NCBI RefSeq assembly: GCF_003634315.1
Contig: NZ_RBXL01000001.1
Span: 5,064,501-5,128,500 of the forward strand
Source of the DNA: Thiocapsa rosea
GTDB taxonomy: Bacteria; Pseudomonadota; Gammaproteobacteria; Chromatiales; Chromatiaceae
DNA: 64,000 bases
Reading direction: 5' to 3'
Shown here: in pieces, positions 45,572 to 54,706 of the stretch
Position numbering within the stretch: position 1 is the stretch's first letter
Layout: each line of letters starts with the position of its first letter
The notes under the pieces: model-generated
The model's input: the letters and a program-made list of their open reading frames with translations, nothing else
Database searches by the model: none
What the model was told of the DNA's origin: nothing
Position numbers and translations under genes: made by a program

Positions 45572-46408
45572 TCAGAACTTCCACCCGATCCCGACGACGC
45601 CGGTCAGGTTGGTCGGCTCGAGCTTGACCGTTTGGGTGCCGGAAGCGTACTCGCCGTACTCGGCCTTGTAGAGCGACCCGAAGTCCCCGCACAGCGCGAC
45701 GCTATTAAACGACTTCGACCCCAGGTCTTGCCACATTGCCTCGGCGAAGAAGTACAGGTGATCGTCGAAGAGATGGCGTACGCCGCCGCCGATGCCGAGG
45801 CCCGAATAGGTCTCGTCGTAGGACAGCGCCGTGGGCCCGTACCCGTGTGAGGTGCCACACTCGGACGTGCGCATCTTCAGCTCGATGTCCGACCACGCGT
45901 AGACCACCTTTAGATAAGGTTGAGTCCGCCAGCTCGGGGCAATGTCCAAGCCGATTCCATAGCGGCTGGTCTGTTTCAGCTCCCCGCTGTCGGAGAAAAA
46001 GGTGCTGCGTTCATCCGGGCCAGCGGGCGAGTAGGTGGTAGAGCTGGTACCGTTGTCCTTCGTCTGACCGGCATCGTCGCCCGACAAGTCGAAAAAGAGT
46101 CCGATCCCGGCCACGATCTGACCGTTGTCCCAACGCCATCCGCCGGAAATCTGGCCAAGAAAGTTGGTGCCGCCTCCGTCGTTTGTCGTGTTGTACGTGT
46201 CGGTTCTCAATTCCGTAAACGGGATTCTATTGAAGCGGTTTTCGGAATATGTGCTATATGTCGCGCTGCTCTTTACATCGGTCGTCGTGCTGCGAGCGCC
46301 GATCGCGCCATCCACGTAGAAACCGCCCCAGGTTGGGTCGGCCGCCGCAGCACTCATACCGATGCCTGATACCAGTAAGCCCGTCGCAAACATGATCCCG
46401 TGAAACAT
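45572..46408 (-). CDS. Outer-membrane beta-barrel protein
   Basis: A 278-residue exported protein with signal peptide (MFATGLLVSGIGMSAAAA), alternating polar/aromatic strands (WGGFYVDGAIGARS, FLGQISGGWRWDNG, QIVAGIGLFFDLSG) and a C-terminal Phe (VVGIGWKF), the hallmark recognised by the Bam machinery. It resembles OmpW/Opa-like porin-fold proteins with 8-10 strands. Two cysteines occur, unusual for a barrel. No operon partner; role unknown. Confidence 0.8.
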   Translation of the reverse strand: MFHGIMFATGLLVSGIGMSAAAADPTWGGFYVDGAIGARSTTTDVKSSATYSTYSENRFNRIPFTELRTDTYNTTNDGGGTNFLGQISGGWRWDNGQIVAGIGLFFDLSGDDAGQTKDNGTSSTTYSPAGPDERSTFFSDSGELKQTSRYGIGLDIAPSWRTQPYLKVVYAWSDIELKMRTSECGTSHGYGPTALSYDETYSGLGIGGGVRHLFDDHLYFFAEAMWQDLGSKSFNSVALCGDFGSLYKAEYGEYASGTQTVKLEPTNLTGVVGIGWKF

Positions 46409-47073
46409 TGAATCTATCCTCGCGAGTTACTGTTCGAATAGGGAAAGCGCCCTCGGGGGAATACCAAAATCCCCGCGTCAGGGGGCTGGTGGCGATTATA
46501 ATCCGCTTCCCGCGTCAAGTGATCGCTGGCGTAAGCGCCTCTGGGAGTCCGCCATGCGCGTCGAGCGGTCGCAACGCTTGCACACGCAAGCGACTCCTCG
46601 AGTACCACTGACGCCTGACCGCGCCAGAACCCGGAAACTTCAGATCAACAACGATAAAAGCCACAAATTAAGCCACTGTAATCACCCCCGTATTTCAGAC
46701 TAGAACTCCCCGAAGGAACGGTCCCGATATTTCGGGTAACAAGGGCTGGTACTCGAAATATGCCATTCGTCAGCACGATGACCCGCCACGTGCTGCGACG
46801 TACCTTCGTGTTGGCGACCCCCGGCGTCGCCTCTAGCAATTCAAGCGGCGGGAGCAAGCACCTGAACCACCTGTTCGCTCGTGGTCGGACTTCTGGCCCT
46901 CGACGGGACTTATCCCCCGCCCCAACTCCGGGCATCTAGGGGGCAGTACCACAGAAATCTCGTCTGCGGCTGTATCAATATAGGCCGCGAAGAATGCAAT
47001 ATCTCGCGGGGTGATTGCGTGGTGTCACAGAGATGGCGATGGCGGATTGCGATTTATCATTGCAGACGCATGG
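46409..47073. other. Gap without a supported gene
   Basis: Contains a type A repeat fragment (46513-46562) and an AT-richer stretch 46630-46750. A leftward frame of 96 codons (46645-46935) shows no family signature. The right side is bounded by the likely end of the DUF6399 insertion sequence. Confidence 0.4.
46513..46562. repeat. Interspersed repeat type A, partial copy
   Basis: CAAGTGATCGCTGGCGTAAG and CTGGGAGTCCGC match the first half of the copies at 45299 and 52374. The second half diverges after ATGCGCGTC. Confidence 0.6.
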
Positions 47074-49007
47074 CATCAAGCGGCTTTGTTCATAAGCGCG
47101 GCCAAGTCCGAGTCCAAGGCTCGGTGATGGATGTGCGGGAATTTGGCAGGACCCTCGAAATTTCATACCCTTGGAAGTGCAAACTCACCGAGGGTTCGGA
47201 AAGATGTTCGAAGATCCTGCCGAGATTGACTTTAGACCAAGCGCGGCTGCTGCGCTACCCGGACGTTCGAGCCCCGGTCGGAGCATCGGCGCATGACGCG
47301 GCGCACACGCTTGGAGCAAGCCGAGCACATCGCGGCAGCCGAAGCACGGCTGTCGGCGGGGGAGACGCAACGCGGCGTGGCGGCCGCTGCGGGTCTTGCG
47401 CGCAGCACCTTGCGGGGGTGGTGCGGGGAGGTTCCGCGCGGGGATCCGCCGGCGGGCTTGACGGCTTTCGCGCGCTCCCCGGAGGGGATCGCTTGGTTGC
47501 ATCGGATGGTCGTGGCGGCGCAGTTCAGCATCACCTTGCGGGCGGCGGGCGGCACCCGACTGGTGAGTGAGTTCCTGGAGCTGAGCGGACTGTCGGCCTT
47601 CGTCGGGGTCAGTGACGGCGCGCAGCACGCGCTCAATGTCGCCTTGGAGACGGCCGTGGTCACGGTGGCCGCGGAGCAGCGCACGGCGCTTGCCGAGGGC
47701 ATGCCGGCGCGTGCGGTGACGGTGTGCGAGGACGAAACCTTTCATCCGGGGATCTGCTTGGTCACCATCGAGCCGGTGTCGAACTTCATTGTCCTGGAGC
47801 AGTACGCCGCGGATCGCACCGCGGCGACCTGGACCGCCGCGCTGCAAGGCGCCTGCACGGGGCTCGCCGTGGAGGTCATCCAGAGCACCGCCGACGAGGC
47901 CAAGGCGCTGCGTCGGCATGCCGAGACGGATTTCGGTGCTCACCACTCCCCGGACCTCTTTCACGGCCAACACGAGGTCTCCAAAGCCACGTCCTTGGCG
48001 TTGGCGCGCGATCTGCGCCAGGCTGAAGCCGGCGTCGCCGCCGCGCAGATACGATGGGAGGCCGAGTGCGCGGCGCAGCAGGCGTTCGAGGCGCGCGTGC
48101 CGCGCCCGCTCGGGCGTCCACCGGCCTTCGAGACGCGCATTGACGCCGCCCTGAGCGCGCTGGTCGCGTGCGAGGCCGAACGCGACCGCGCACGGGAGCG
48201 CCAGAGCGAGGCGCGCGCATTGATCCGTGAACTCGGTGTGCTGTATCACCCGTATGATCCGGCGGATGGACAGACGCAGCCGGTGGAGCGCGTGGCGGCG
48301 CGCTTCACCGCGGTCTGGACGCGGCTGAAGGGATTGGCCGAGGCCGCCGACCTGCCCGAGCGCGCCCGCGAACGCATCATGAAGGCCGAGCGCCTGACCG
48401 TGCAGTGGCTCGCCACGCTCGCGTTCTTCTTCGCCACCGTGACCGCCAGGGTCGAGGCCCTCGCGCTGTCCCCGGAGCTGGAAGCGGCAGTCCTCGAGCA
48501 GCTCATCCCCGCCATCGACCTCGAGCGCGTCGCCTCCCGCAGCACCGCGGCCGAGACCCGACACCGCGTACAGGCGGCAAGTACCGCGTTGCTCGACGCG
48601 CTGCGGCGCGCCGATCATCCGCTGCAGCGTCTCGCGCCCGAGGACAGCGCTCGGGTCGAGCAGGTCGCCGGCGCTTGCGCCGATCTGTTCCAACGCAGCA
48701 GTTCCTGCGTAGAAGGACGCAACGGCCAACTGTCGCTGCATCATCACGGGCGTCATCGTTTGAGCGACCGCAGGCTCGCCGCGCTCACGGGCGTGCACAA
48801 CTTCCACATCCGTCGCGCCGACGGCACCACCGCCGCCGAGCGCTTCTTCGGGCGAACACACCCCGCGCTGTTCGAGCAGCTCCTCCTACGCGTGCCCTTG
48901 CCGCCGCGACCGCGACGCCGCCGACTGCGTCCGGCGAAACTGCCCTATCTGATGCCGGTCGCGGCATGATGGCGATGGTCGGAATAATAATGAACAAGGT
49001 CTGAGTG
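47074..49007. mobile_element. DUF6399-type insertion sequence
   Basis: About 1.93 kb. The right end is placed at 49007 because the sequence beyond it resumes the recombinase gene at a point homologous to its intact copy. The left end (about 47074) is inferred from a weak inverted match (TTGTTCAT near 47086-47093 against the complement of ATGAACAA near 48990-48997). No target duplication was found, so insertion was probably followed by a deletion. Confidence 0.6.
47293..48969 (+). CDS. Transposase with DUF6399 domain
   Basis: A 558-residue transposase. N-terminal HTH-like segment (GETQRGVAAAAGLARSTLRG) is followed by catalytic-type motifs CEDETFHPGICLVTIEPVSN, HHSPDLFHGQHEVSKA and, near the end, SSCVEGRNGQLSLHHHGRHR with the final acidic residue. 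These are characteristic of the DUF6399 transposase family of Proteobacteria. Intact by length. It truncates the duplicate recombinase gene on its right. Confidence 0.8.
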   Translation: MTRRTRLEQAEHIAAAEARLSAGETQRGVAAAAGLARSTLRGWCGEVPRGDPPAGLTAFARSPEGIAWLHRMVVAAQFSITLRAAGGTRLVSEFLELSGLSAFVGVSDGAQHALNVALETAVVTVAAEQRTALAEGMPARAVTVCEDETFHPGICLVTIEPVSNFIVLEQYAADRTAATWTAALQGACTGLAVEVIQSTADEAKALRRHAETDFGAHHSPDLFHGQHEVSKATSLALARDLRQAEAGVAAAQIRWEAECAAQQAFEARVPRPLGRPPAFETRIDAALSALVACEAERDRARERQSEARALIRELGVLYHPYDPADGQTQPVERVAARFTAVWTRLKGLAEAADLPERARERIMKAERLTVQWLATLAFFFATVTARVEALALSPELEAAVLEQLIPAIDLERVASRSTAAETRHRVQAASTALLDALRRADHPLQRLAPEDSARVEQVAGACADLFQRSSSCVEGRNGQLSLHHHGRHRLSDRRLAALTGVHNFHIRRADGTTAAERFFGRTHPALFEQLLLRVPLPPRPRRRRLRPAKLPYLMPVAA

Positions 49008-49319
49008 GGCCTCGCGCGTCTGGTCGGTCAGTTCGAATCGCACCGGCTCGCGTGTCTTGTGCTGGACAACGCTGGCCCGCGCGATCACGTGGTTGCCGTG
49101 AGCGATATCGCGGACCCGCAGGGCCACCACGTCGCAGCCGCGCAGCTTGCTGTCGATCGCCAAATTGAACAGCGCCAACTCCCGCGTCTTCCCTGTCATG
49201 CGCAGCTGTGTGCGAACAGTCCAGATCTCGTGCAACTTCAGCGGCGGCTTCTGGCCAATCAGCTTGCCTTTGTTCCAGGGCTCATGGGCGGTCCGCGACG
49301 AATAACTGGCGGTCTCCAT
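49008..49319 (-). pseudogene. Truncated duplicate of the small tyrosine recombinase
   Basis: About 104 N-terminal codons (RTAHEPWNKGKLIGQKPPLK, LALFNLAIDSKLRGCDVVAL) are nearly identical to the gene at 36135-36764, ending at DQTREA where the insertion sequence begins. The HSLRR, His and Tyr positions are gone, so it cannot recombine. Its 5' flank is also duplicated, so the copy arose from a larger duplicated segment. Confidence 0.9.
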
Positions 49320-49717
49320 GGTCTGTTTCCTCGTCGTAGGAAGGGGGAAACAGAAGCATGGTCTGAAGTCAGGTCATCGGCTTGACCCGAGAAGCTGTCA
49401 CTCCTGGTTGACTGCTCGGAGGTCGCATGGCCCCATGTCCGGACAGTGGAGCTTTGTCAGTCGGAGTCTGCAGTCGAGTTGATAGCTGACGCTCGCCCGG
49501 TTCACGAGTCATGCACATTGTCCCCGAACTGGGAAGAACTGACTCTTCGTCGGAGCCAGCCCTGACTGAGAATCTCGATTTGCGGTCAGATCGCATCTGT
49601 CCGAGTATCCTGCGCGGACTCACGAATCGTGTCATGAGCCGGCGCACCGCCGGATGTCGAGATTCCGGAGGCGAGAAATCACGAAGCACCACCAGCTAGG
49701 CTAAAAACAGGGATCCT
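49320..49717. other. Gap with duplicated recombinase flank and type B repeat
   Basis: 49320-49435 matches the flank of the intact recombinase; 49436-49515 is a type B repeat. The last 200 bp should contain the promoter of the NdpA-like gene. Confidence 0.5.
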
Positions 49718-50752
49718 ATGCCGATCAAGCACATCATCATTCACGAAATCAGCAAAGAGCCGTCTGGAGCTGCCACCATGACTCTGAGACAGCAGGAGAA
49801 CCCGGTCAACGAGCATGCCGAGCGCGTCAGCTCGGAATTGGCAGGACTGTTCAAGGCGGTCAACATCGGCGGCTTCCATCGGCCAGAGAGCCCCGGCCTT
49901 CCGGGAACGCGATTCGAGCTGCTCCTGGACGGTGCTTTCGACGGGCGCGACTTCTCGGATTTCGTGGGGTTCTCTCACGCCGCATCGGAGCTCCTCTCGG
50001 ACGAACTCAACTCCCCGCAGGCCCAGCAGGCGAAGGGCGGGTATCTGTTGCTCAATCACTCCACGCACCAGGAGAAGCTCTTCCTTTCTGTGGTTCTGCT
50101 CCGCATGCGTCAAGGCATCACCCTGGCAGACGACCTAAGTTTCACGGAGGTCGACGAGCTGAACCTCGACACCCTGCATATGGCGGCTCGGATCAATCTG
50201 ACGGATTGGCGGACTGAAGCGAGCGAGCGGTACATCGCTTTCAAGATCGGCCGCCAAGCCAAAGACGTCACGCACTATTTCTCGAACTTCATCGGCTGTC
50301 GCGATTACACGGCGGCCAAGGCGGACACCAGGAGCCTGGTCTCGGTAACCCGCGATTTCTGCGTACGACGTAACCTAAGCGAGTCGGAGACTCTCGGCGT
50401 GAGGCGGCACGTCGAGGAGTTGTGCCGGGAGCGCCTGGCCGCTGGCGCCCCTGTGCTCTTGGAAGACATCTCCAACCTTCTCGATGCGCGATACCCACCA
50501 CAGACCGAGGAGGATGGCGGCCTATTCCTTACGATTGCTCAGGAGGACTACGGCCTCACCAATTCGCCGGCAATCGACAAGACCGCACTCCGCGCGCTCG
50601 TCCGGTTCAGCGGAAACACCAAGAAGCTAGCGATCAGCTTCGACGCGGACCTCTTGGGGAGCGCCGTCCGTTACGACCGTAATACGAAATCGCTGACCAT
50701 TATGGATCTGCCAGATAACTTGATCGACGATCTTGAGAAGACTACTGGCTGA
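49718..50752 (+). CDS. NdpA/YejK-like nucleoid-associated protein
   Basis: A 344-residue protein of the nucleoid-associated (NA37/NdpA/YejK) family, cytosolic DNA-bound proteins with unclear function. Seen: IKHIIIHEISKEPSG at the start, SSELAGLFKAVNIGGFHRPE, GYLLLNHSTHQEKLFLSVVL, INLTDWRTEASERYIAFKIG and a C-terminal strand set (RFSGNTKKLAISFDADLLG). ATG at 49718. Family members outside the core genome occur in conflict-type operons. It is followed 11 bp later by the membrane protein gene on the same strand, implying co-transcription. Position among insertion sequences marks it as accessory, not the housekeeping copy. Confidence 0.82.
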   Translation: MPIKHIIIHEISKEPSGAATMTLRQQENPVNEHAERVSSELAGLFKAVNIGGFHRPESPGLPGTRFELLLDGAFDGRDFSDFVGFSHAASELLSDELNSPQAQQAKGGYLLLNHSTHQEKLFLSVVLLRMRQGITLADDLSFTEVDELNLDTLHMAARINLTDWRTEASERYIAFKIGRQAKDVTHYFSNFIGCRDYTAAKADTRSLVSVTRDFCVRRNLSESETLGVRRHVEELCRERLAAGAPVLLEDISNLLDARYPPQTEEDGGLFLTIAQEDYGLTNSPAIDKTALRALVRFSGNTKKLAISFDADLLGSAVRYDRNTKSLTIMDLPDNLIDDLEKTTG

Positions 50753-50763
50753 GGCCCCGGCAC

Positions 50764-52029
50764 ATGGCCCTATATCGTCAACACCTCGATGCCTTGCACG
50801 AGGTCTGCCGAGCTTTGAGCGACCGAACCGACTCTTGGGACGGCGGGTTGGAAGGCGACCTCGCGCTCTCTCCAGACCTCCACGACGCGCTCGATCTCTT
50901 GATCCGCGGCGGCGCTCTGGATGACACGGTGCAGGTTGGCCGCGCGCAGCGAGACTGGGCAGCGCTGTCGCGCGATAGCGCAGAAGTGATTCATCTAACA
51001 CTTCCGCTGGTTGACTGGGGAGTCGGCGACCACGTCGTCTACCGCAACCTCGGTGCGCTGATCGACCGCGGTCAGTTCTTAACCGCAGCGCCGAAAACCT
51101 TCTACCTGATCGACGAGGACGTCATCGTCCCACCCGACGCACCCGATTTCCGCGTAAGCAACTACCTGCAAGTGGTCGCGCTGGCGGCCTTGCTGACCGA
51201 GCAGGCCGATCATGAGGATCATGCCGGTGGAAGATTGCGACTTATCTTCCTGCACAAGGTCTCCTTGGCCCTCCCTATCGTCTATGGCACGGAAGCTCTC
51301 GCAGAGCCCATCGAGGGATTGAAGACCTTGCGGGAACTGCTGACGTCGAGCGAGCACCGCGAGCAGAAGCGCAGCATCCTCAAGGCCGTGCTCCACGACC
51401 TTCTGGTGGGAGAGAAAGAGGCCAATCGGTTTCACCGTCTGTTGAGGCACCTAAAGGAGCTGTCACAGACCTTCCGCGAGCGCTACCAGCTCTTCGTCTG
51501 CGAGTTCGATTTCGAGGAGGTCCGCGAAGAGCTGGAAGAGAAGCAGCGAGATTACTTGGGGCGCCTGAACGGCGCTTTCACGGACCTTGGCGCCAAGCTG
51601 CTGAGCATCCCGGCAGCCTTCTACCTTGCCGTCACCAAAATGGAACTCTTGCCGGCTACGGGTAGTGGCTTCGAGGCAGTGGTTCTGAACAGCGTCGTAA
51701 CCCTCGCCGTCATTACCGTCAGTGTCTACATGCTGATGCTGATCAATAGCCAGCAGCACACGCTGACCGCGACGAGCGAGGAATACACATCTTTGTTCGC
51801 CCGTTGGCGCGAGCGCCTGAAATTCCCGGAACAGCAGGAGGGCATCGACCGCATCCGCGCTGCGTTGAATCGACGCCGGCGGCGGGTACGTGCCTATTTA
51901 GCCATTACCACCGCCAGCGTGCTGGGCACCCTGGCCATCACACTGGCCCTCTATTTGGTGCGGTTGTTCCGCTGGGAGTCCGCTATTTGGGATGCGCTTC
52001 GCGCGCTCAAGTCGGGCGTGCTCCCCTGA
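50764..52029 (+). CDS. Uncharacterised protein with C-terminal membrane helices
   Basis: A 421-residue protein I do not recognise. Residues 1-250 are soluble, with a strand-helix pattern (DSAEVIHLTLPLVDWGVGDH, RLRLIFLHKVSLALPIVYGT) and a helical stretch (190-275; RFHRLLRHLKELSQTFRERY). Three hydrophobic segments follow: about 279-296, 304-328 and 377-401, with a long basic loop between the last two (ALNRRRRRVRAYL). So a cytosolic sensor or effector head may be joined to a membrane tail. It is the second gene of a pair with the NdpA-like protein. The layout resembles two-gene defence cassettes with a membrane effector, but no catalytic motif supports that. Confidence 0.6.
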   Translation: MALYRQHLDALHEVCRALSDRTDSWDGGLEGDLALSPDLHDALDLLIRGGALDDTVQVGRAQRDWAALSRDSAEVIHLTLPLVDWGVGDHVVYRNLGALIDRGQFLTAAPKTFYLIDEDVIVPPDAPDFRVSNYLQVVALAALLTEQADHEDHAGGRLRLIFLHKVSLALPIVYGTEALAEPIEGLKTLRELLTSSEHREQKRSILKAVLHDLLVGEKEANRFHRLLRHLKELSQTFRERYQLFVCEFDFEEVREELEEKQRDYLGRLNGAFTDLGAKLLSIPAAFYLAVTKMELLPATGSGFEAVVLNSVVTLAVITVSVYMLMLINSQQHTLTATSEEYTSLFARWRERLKFPEQQEGIDRIRAALNRRRRRVRAYLAITTASVLGTLAITLALYLVRLFRWESAIWDALRALKSGVLP

Positions 52030-52698
52030 AGAGTGCCACGAATTTGGAGAACGCGGGCGTCGTCTGGGCAGTCCAGATGCCGAAGCGCAGGCCGCTTCAG
52101 CGCCGCATCGATTCGCTGAGCAACCCCTGGCCCTTTTGCCGCGAGTTCCTGGCACTTCCACTGCAAAGCAGTCCGGGCGTAGGAGTTGAACATCGCGACA
52201 CGTCGCCGCCGCAGCGCCATTTCATCCAGCTCCCAGGCAGGCCGCGTTCCATCGACGCTTTCCTTAACTGCGGGTATCCGCTCGAAACTTCGAATGGGAT
52301 CAACCAGCTCCGGTGTGTCGGCTATGCGGGATTCTTGCGGCATCAAATGCAATGGCCAATCTGGCAGACTCCCAAGTGAAGGGATCGCTGGCGTGAGCAG
52401 CCCTGGGAGTCCGCAACGCGCGTCTTGCTGTCTGTAGCGTCGCCGGGATCGGCGAAGGTTGGGCCCCAGGAGCGGTCACCCGCGTCTGGAGGTCTGAGCC
52501 GCCCCGACAGGCCAGAAGCGGACATTCGGCGGTTAGCCCGACTTCGACTATTCGACCCTGGATTTCGCGATTTTCGGTCCATTTTGACCCTGGTTAGTCG
52601 GTTAAGTATCTGATGACGCTGAAGCGGTTCATTCAAAAACGGCTGTAGTGCCGACCTTGGTCCTTGAGTGAGCGCGCGGAGCCGAGGACACTCTCGGC
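52030..52698. other. Gap with a type A interspersed repeat
   Basis: No gene supported. A frame covering about 52080-52379 reads plausibly but has no family signature and is probably composition. 52374-52480 is a type A repeat, and AGAAGCGGACATTCGG (about 52510-52525) belongs to a degenerate intergenic sequence type common in proteobacteria. Confidence 0.5.
52374..52480. repeat. Interspersed repeat type A
   Basis: Matches 45299-45400 with scattered differences; shared landmarks are GCGCGTCTTGCTGTCTGT and GGATCGGCGA followed by GGTTGG and CCCCAG. Confidence 0.65.
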
Positions 52699-53540
52699 AT
52701 GTTCCTACGCTCCAAACTTCGCAAGAAAGACGGCAAAGAGCACCGCTACTGGAGCAAGACCTTCCAATGCAACGCCTGCCATCATCAGACCTCGCTGATC
52801 GCCGGGACCCTGTTCGAAGGCACCAAACTGGGACTGACCGTCAGGTTCCTGGCGATCTATCTCATCGGCGAAGCCAAGACCGGGCTCTCGCCCTTGGCGC
52901 TGAAGCGCGACCTCGGGGTCAGTTACCCCACCGCCTGGCTGATCCACCACAAGCTGATGCAGGCGATGGTCGAGCGCGAAGCCGCCACGGTGCTTTGCGG
53001 AACCGTGCAGGTCGACGACGCCTATCTCGGAGGTGAGCTCGTCGGCGGCACCGCGGGACGGGGCTCGGAGAACAAGGTGCCCTTCATCGGCGCGGTCTCG
53101 CTCAACGATCACGGTCATCCGCTGCGCGCGAAGTTCACCCGAGACTGCCCGGCTTCATGCGGACCGCCATCGCCGCGTGGGCTGGCGCGAACCTCGCCCC
53201 CACCAGAACCGTCGTCTCCGATGGCCTGGCCTGCTTCGCCGGCGTCACCGACATCGGCTGCACCCACCAGCCGACCGTCGTCGGGACGCTCAAACCCAAG
53301 GACTTGACGATGTTTCGCTGGGTCAACACCGTTCTAGGCAATCTCAAGACCGGCTTCAGCGGGGCTTACCACAGAGTCGATTTCGGAAAATACGCCGCGC
53401 TTTACCTGGGCGCGATCGCGTATCGCTTCAACCGCCGCTTCGATCTGCAGGCGCTGCCGACCCGCCTGTTGGTGGCGGCGACCGCTTGCGGCCCCCGCCC
53501 CGAATCGTGGATCCGGCGCGTGGCGGAAGCTCCTTGCTAA
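52699..53540 (+). pseudogene. Chimeric, frameshifted IS1595-type transposase gene
   Basis: From about 52757 the sequence reads as an IS1595-family transposase (FQCNACHHQTSLIAGTLFEG, GVSYPTAWLIHHKLMQAM, VQVDDAYLGGELVGG), changes frame near 53145-53160, and continues with ASDGLACFAGVTD-like VVSDGLACFAGVTDIGC and FRWVNTVLGNLKTGFSGAYH to the stop at 53540. The first 19 residues (MFLRSKLRKKDGKEHRYWS) instead match the N-terminus of IS1634/IS4-type transposases, so two unrelated insertion-sequence genes have been joined. Inactive. Confidence 0.8.
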
Positions 53541-53593
53541 ACAGGTGTCGCCAAGGACGGCGACAGCGGCGCCTGGCGCGGGGCGCGAACGCA

Positions 53594-53735
53594 TGGGCCC
53601 GGACGCGGTCAAGGTGATCGACAAAGAGCGCGCGGCTACCGCCAAATGCGTAAACGCCCGGGCGCACGAGCGCGGCCTGACCCGGCTGCGGGTGTGCGGC
53701 ACCCCCAAAGAGCGCTGTGTATTCCTGTTGTCGGC
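53594..53735 (+). pseudogene. Transposase fragment (C-terminal piece)
   Basis: KERAATAKCVNARAHERGL followed by RVCGTPKERCVFLL matches the C-terminal region of IS1182/IS5-like transposases. No start and no intact end; it is cut by the leftward fragment that adjoins it. Confidence 0.55.
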
Positions 53736-53858
53736 GCGCGCCAGATCACCATCGCTGTCGGCGACAATGTCCGCGAGCGACTGGACACGACGTTTCAGGC
53801 CGGGATGGCGGTTGAGCAACGCAAGCAGCTCGGCATCATCGGACGAGGGCATCATCAC
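53736..53858 (-). pseudogene. Transposase fragment (N-terminal piece)
   Basis: DDAELLALLNRHPGLKRRVQ then LADIVADSDGDLARAD is the standard N-terminus of an ISKra4-like transposase or associated protein. The match ends at the junction with the rightward fragment. Only about 40 codons remain. Confidence 0.55.
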
Positions 53859-54051
53859 ATGGGTGTCTTCCTATTCCGCTATGGCTAGTTGTAGCGGTAT
53901 CTTAAGACAACTTATCCGTTTCGGTCGCACCCTTTTTGGCGCCTTCCGTGCGGCCCTTCCACGCCCCGATGCTGCTGGACAGGCTGCGGGTTTTTTTCGG
54001 CATATCAGAGGCTATCCCGGCCGGGGAGGTCTCGTCGCAAGGCATCCTTGG
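53859..54051. other. Gap at the boundary between accessory and metabolic DNA
   Basis: No gene seen. A run of seven T after CTGCGGG (53980-53997) may be part of a terminator, but the stem is poor. Confidence 0.35.
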
Positions 54052-54648
54052 TCATTCCAAGGGTACCGGGATGGCCTTCGCAAGGGGCAGTCCGGCGGCG
54101 GCCCAATCGGTCGTACCCCCAGGGTACCAATAGACCGCCCGATAGCCATACCCTGCGGCACGCCGGGCCGCGTTCCAGGACATCCAACAGTCTGCCTTGC
54201 AGTAAATGACTAGGCGTGTATCCGGTTTGTCGTCAACGAGTCGGCCGAGATGCCTTTTGAAATAGGCGTCCAATTCCTCGGACAGTCGGCCATAGCCGAC
54301 GTTGGGCAGCCAGACGGAGCCGGGGATATTTTCATGCGATGGCGGCAGCCACAGTGTCGCGGGCGGAAGCCCCTCCGGCCGCGCCGGCATCGGCAAGACA
54401 TCGATCAGGACGATCGCGCCTTCAATCATGAGCGCCTGGAGTTGATTCGCTCGGAAGAGGGTTTCGGCGCCAGGGCAGCTTGCCGGTACCGGAGCCAGAA
54501 ATGCAGCGATCCGGTAGCCATCCGAATCAAACAAGGACTCCTGCATGAGGTCCGCTGCGGCTGCGAGGTTCAGGGCCATCATTCCCCAAAGCCACAACAC
54601 GGAGCGACGCCACCGGCATGAAATGGACGTCTGCGCGCCTTGCCCAAG
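54052..54648 (-). CDS. PQQ-catabolism-associated CXXCW motif protein (rhodanese-like)
   Basis: Exported rhodanese-fold protein of the CXXCW group found beside PQQ alcohol dehydrogenases. Seen: hydrophobic signal segment (SVLWLWGMMALNLAAAA), YRIAAFLAPVPASCPGAETL, LIDVLPMPARPEG, and the hallmark CKADCWMSWNAARRA, which places the CxxCW in the rhodanese active loop, then GYRAVYWYPGGTTDW. The start is uncertain; TTG at 54648 gives a normal signal peptide, and no in-frame ATG exists between the preceding gene and the signal. Last gene of the xox operon. Precise function in the family is unknown. Confidence 0.8.
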   Translation of the reverse strand, partial: LGQGAQTSISCRWRRSVLWLWGMMALNLAAAADLMQESLFDSDGYRIAAFLAPVPASCPGAETLFRANQLQALMIEGAIVLIDVLPMPARPEGLPPATLWLPPSHENIPGSVWLPNVGYGRLSEELDAYFKRHLGRLVDDKPDTRLVIYCKADCWMSWNAARRAAGYGYRAVYWYPGGTTDWAAAGLPLAKAIPVPLE

Positions 54649-54706
54649 GGGGCTGAAGTGAAGGTAGCCTACTTCCCGAGCCGCACGCCCTGGAATGACG
54701 GGGCGA

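Noticed and set aside
47185-48861. A 558-codon minus-strand frame
   Set aside because: Antisense shadow of the DUF6399 transposase gene.
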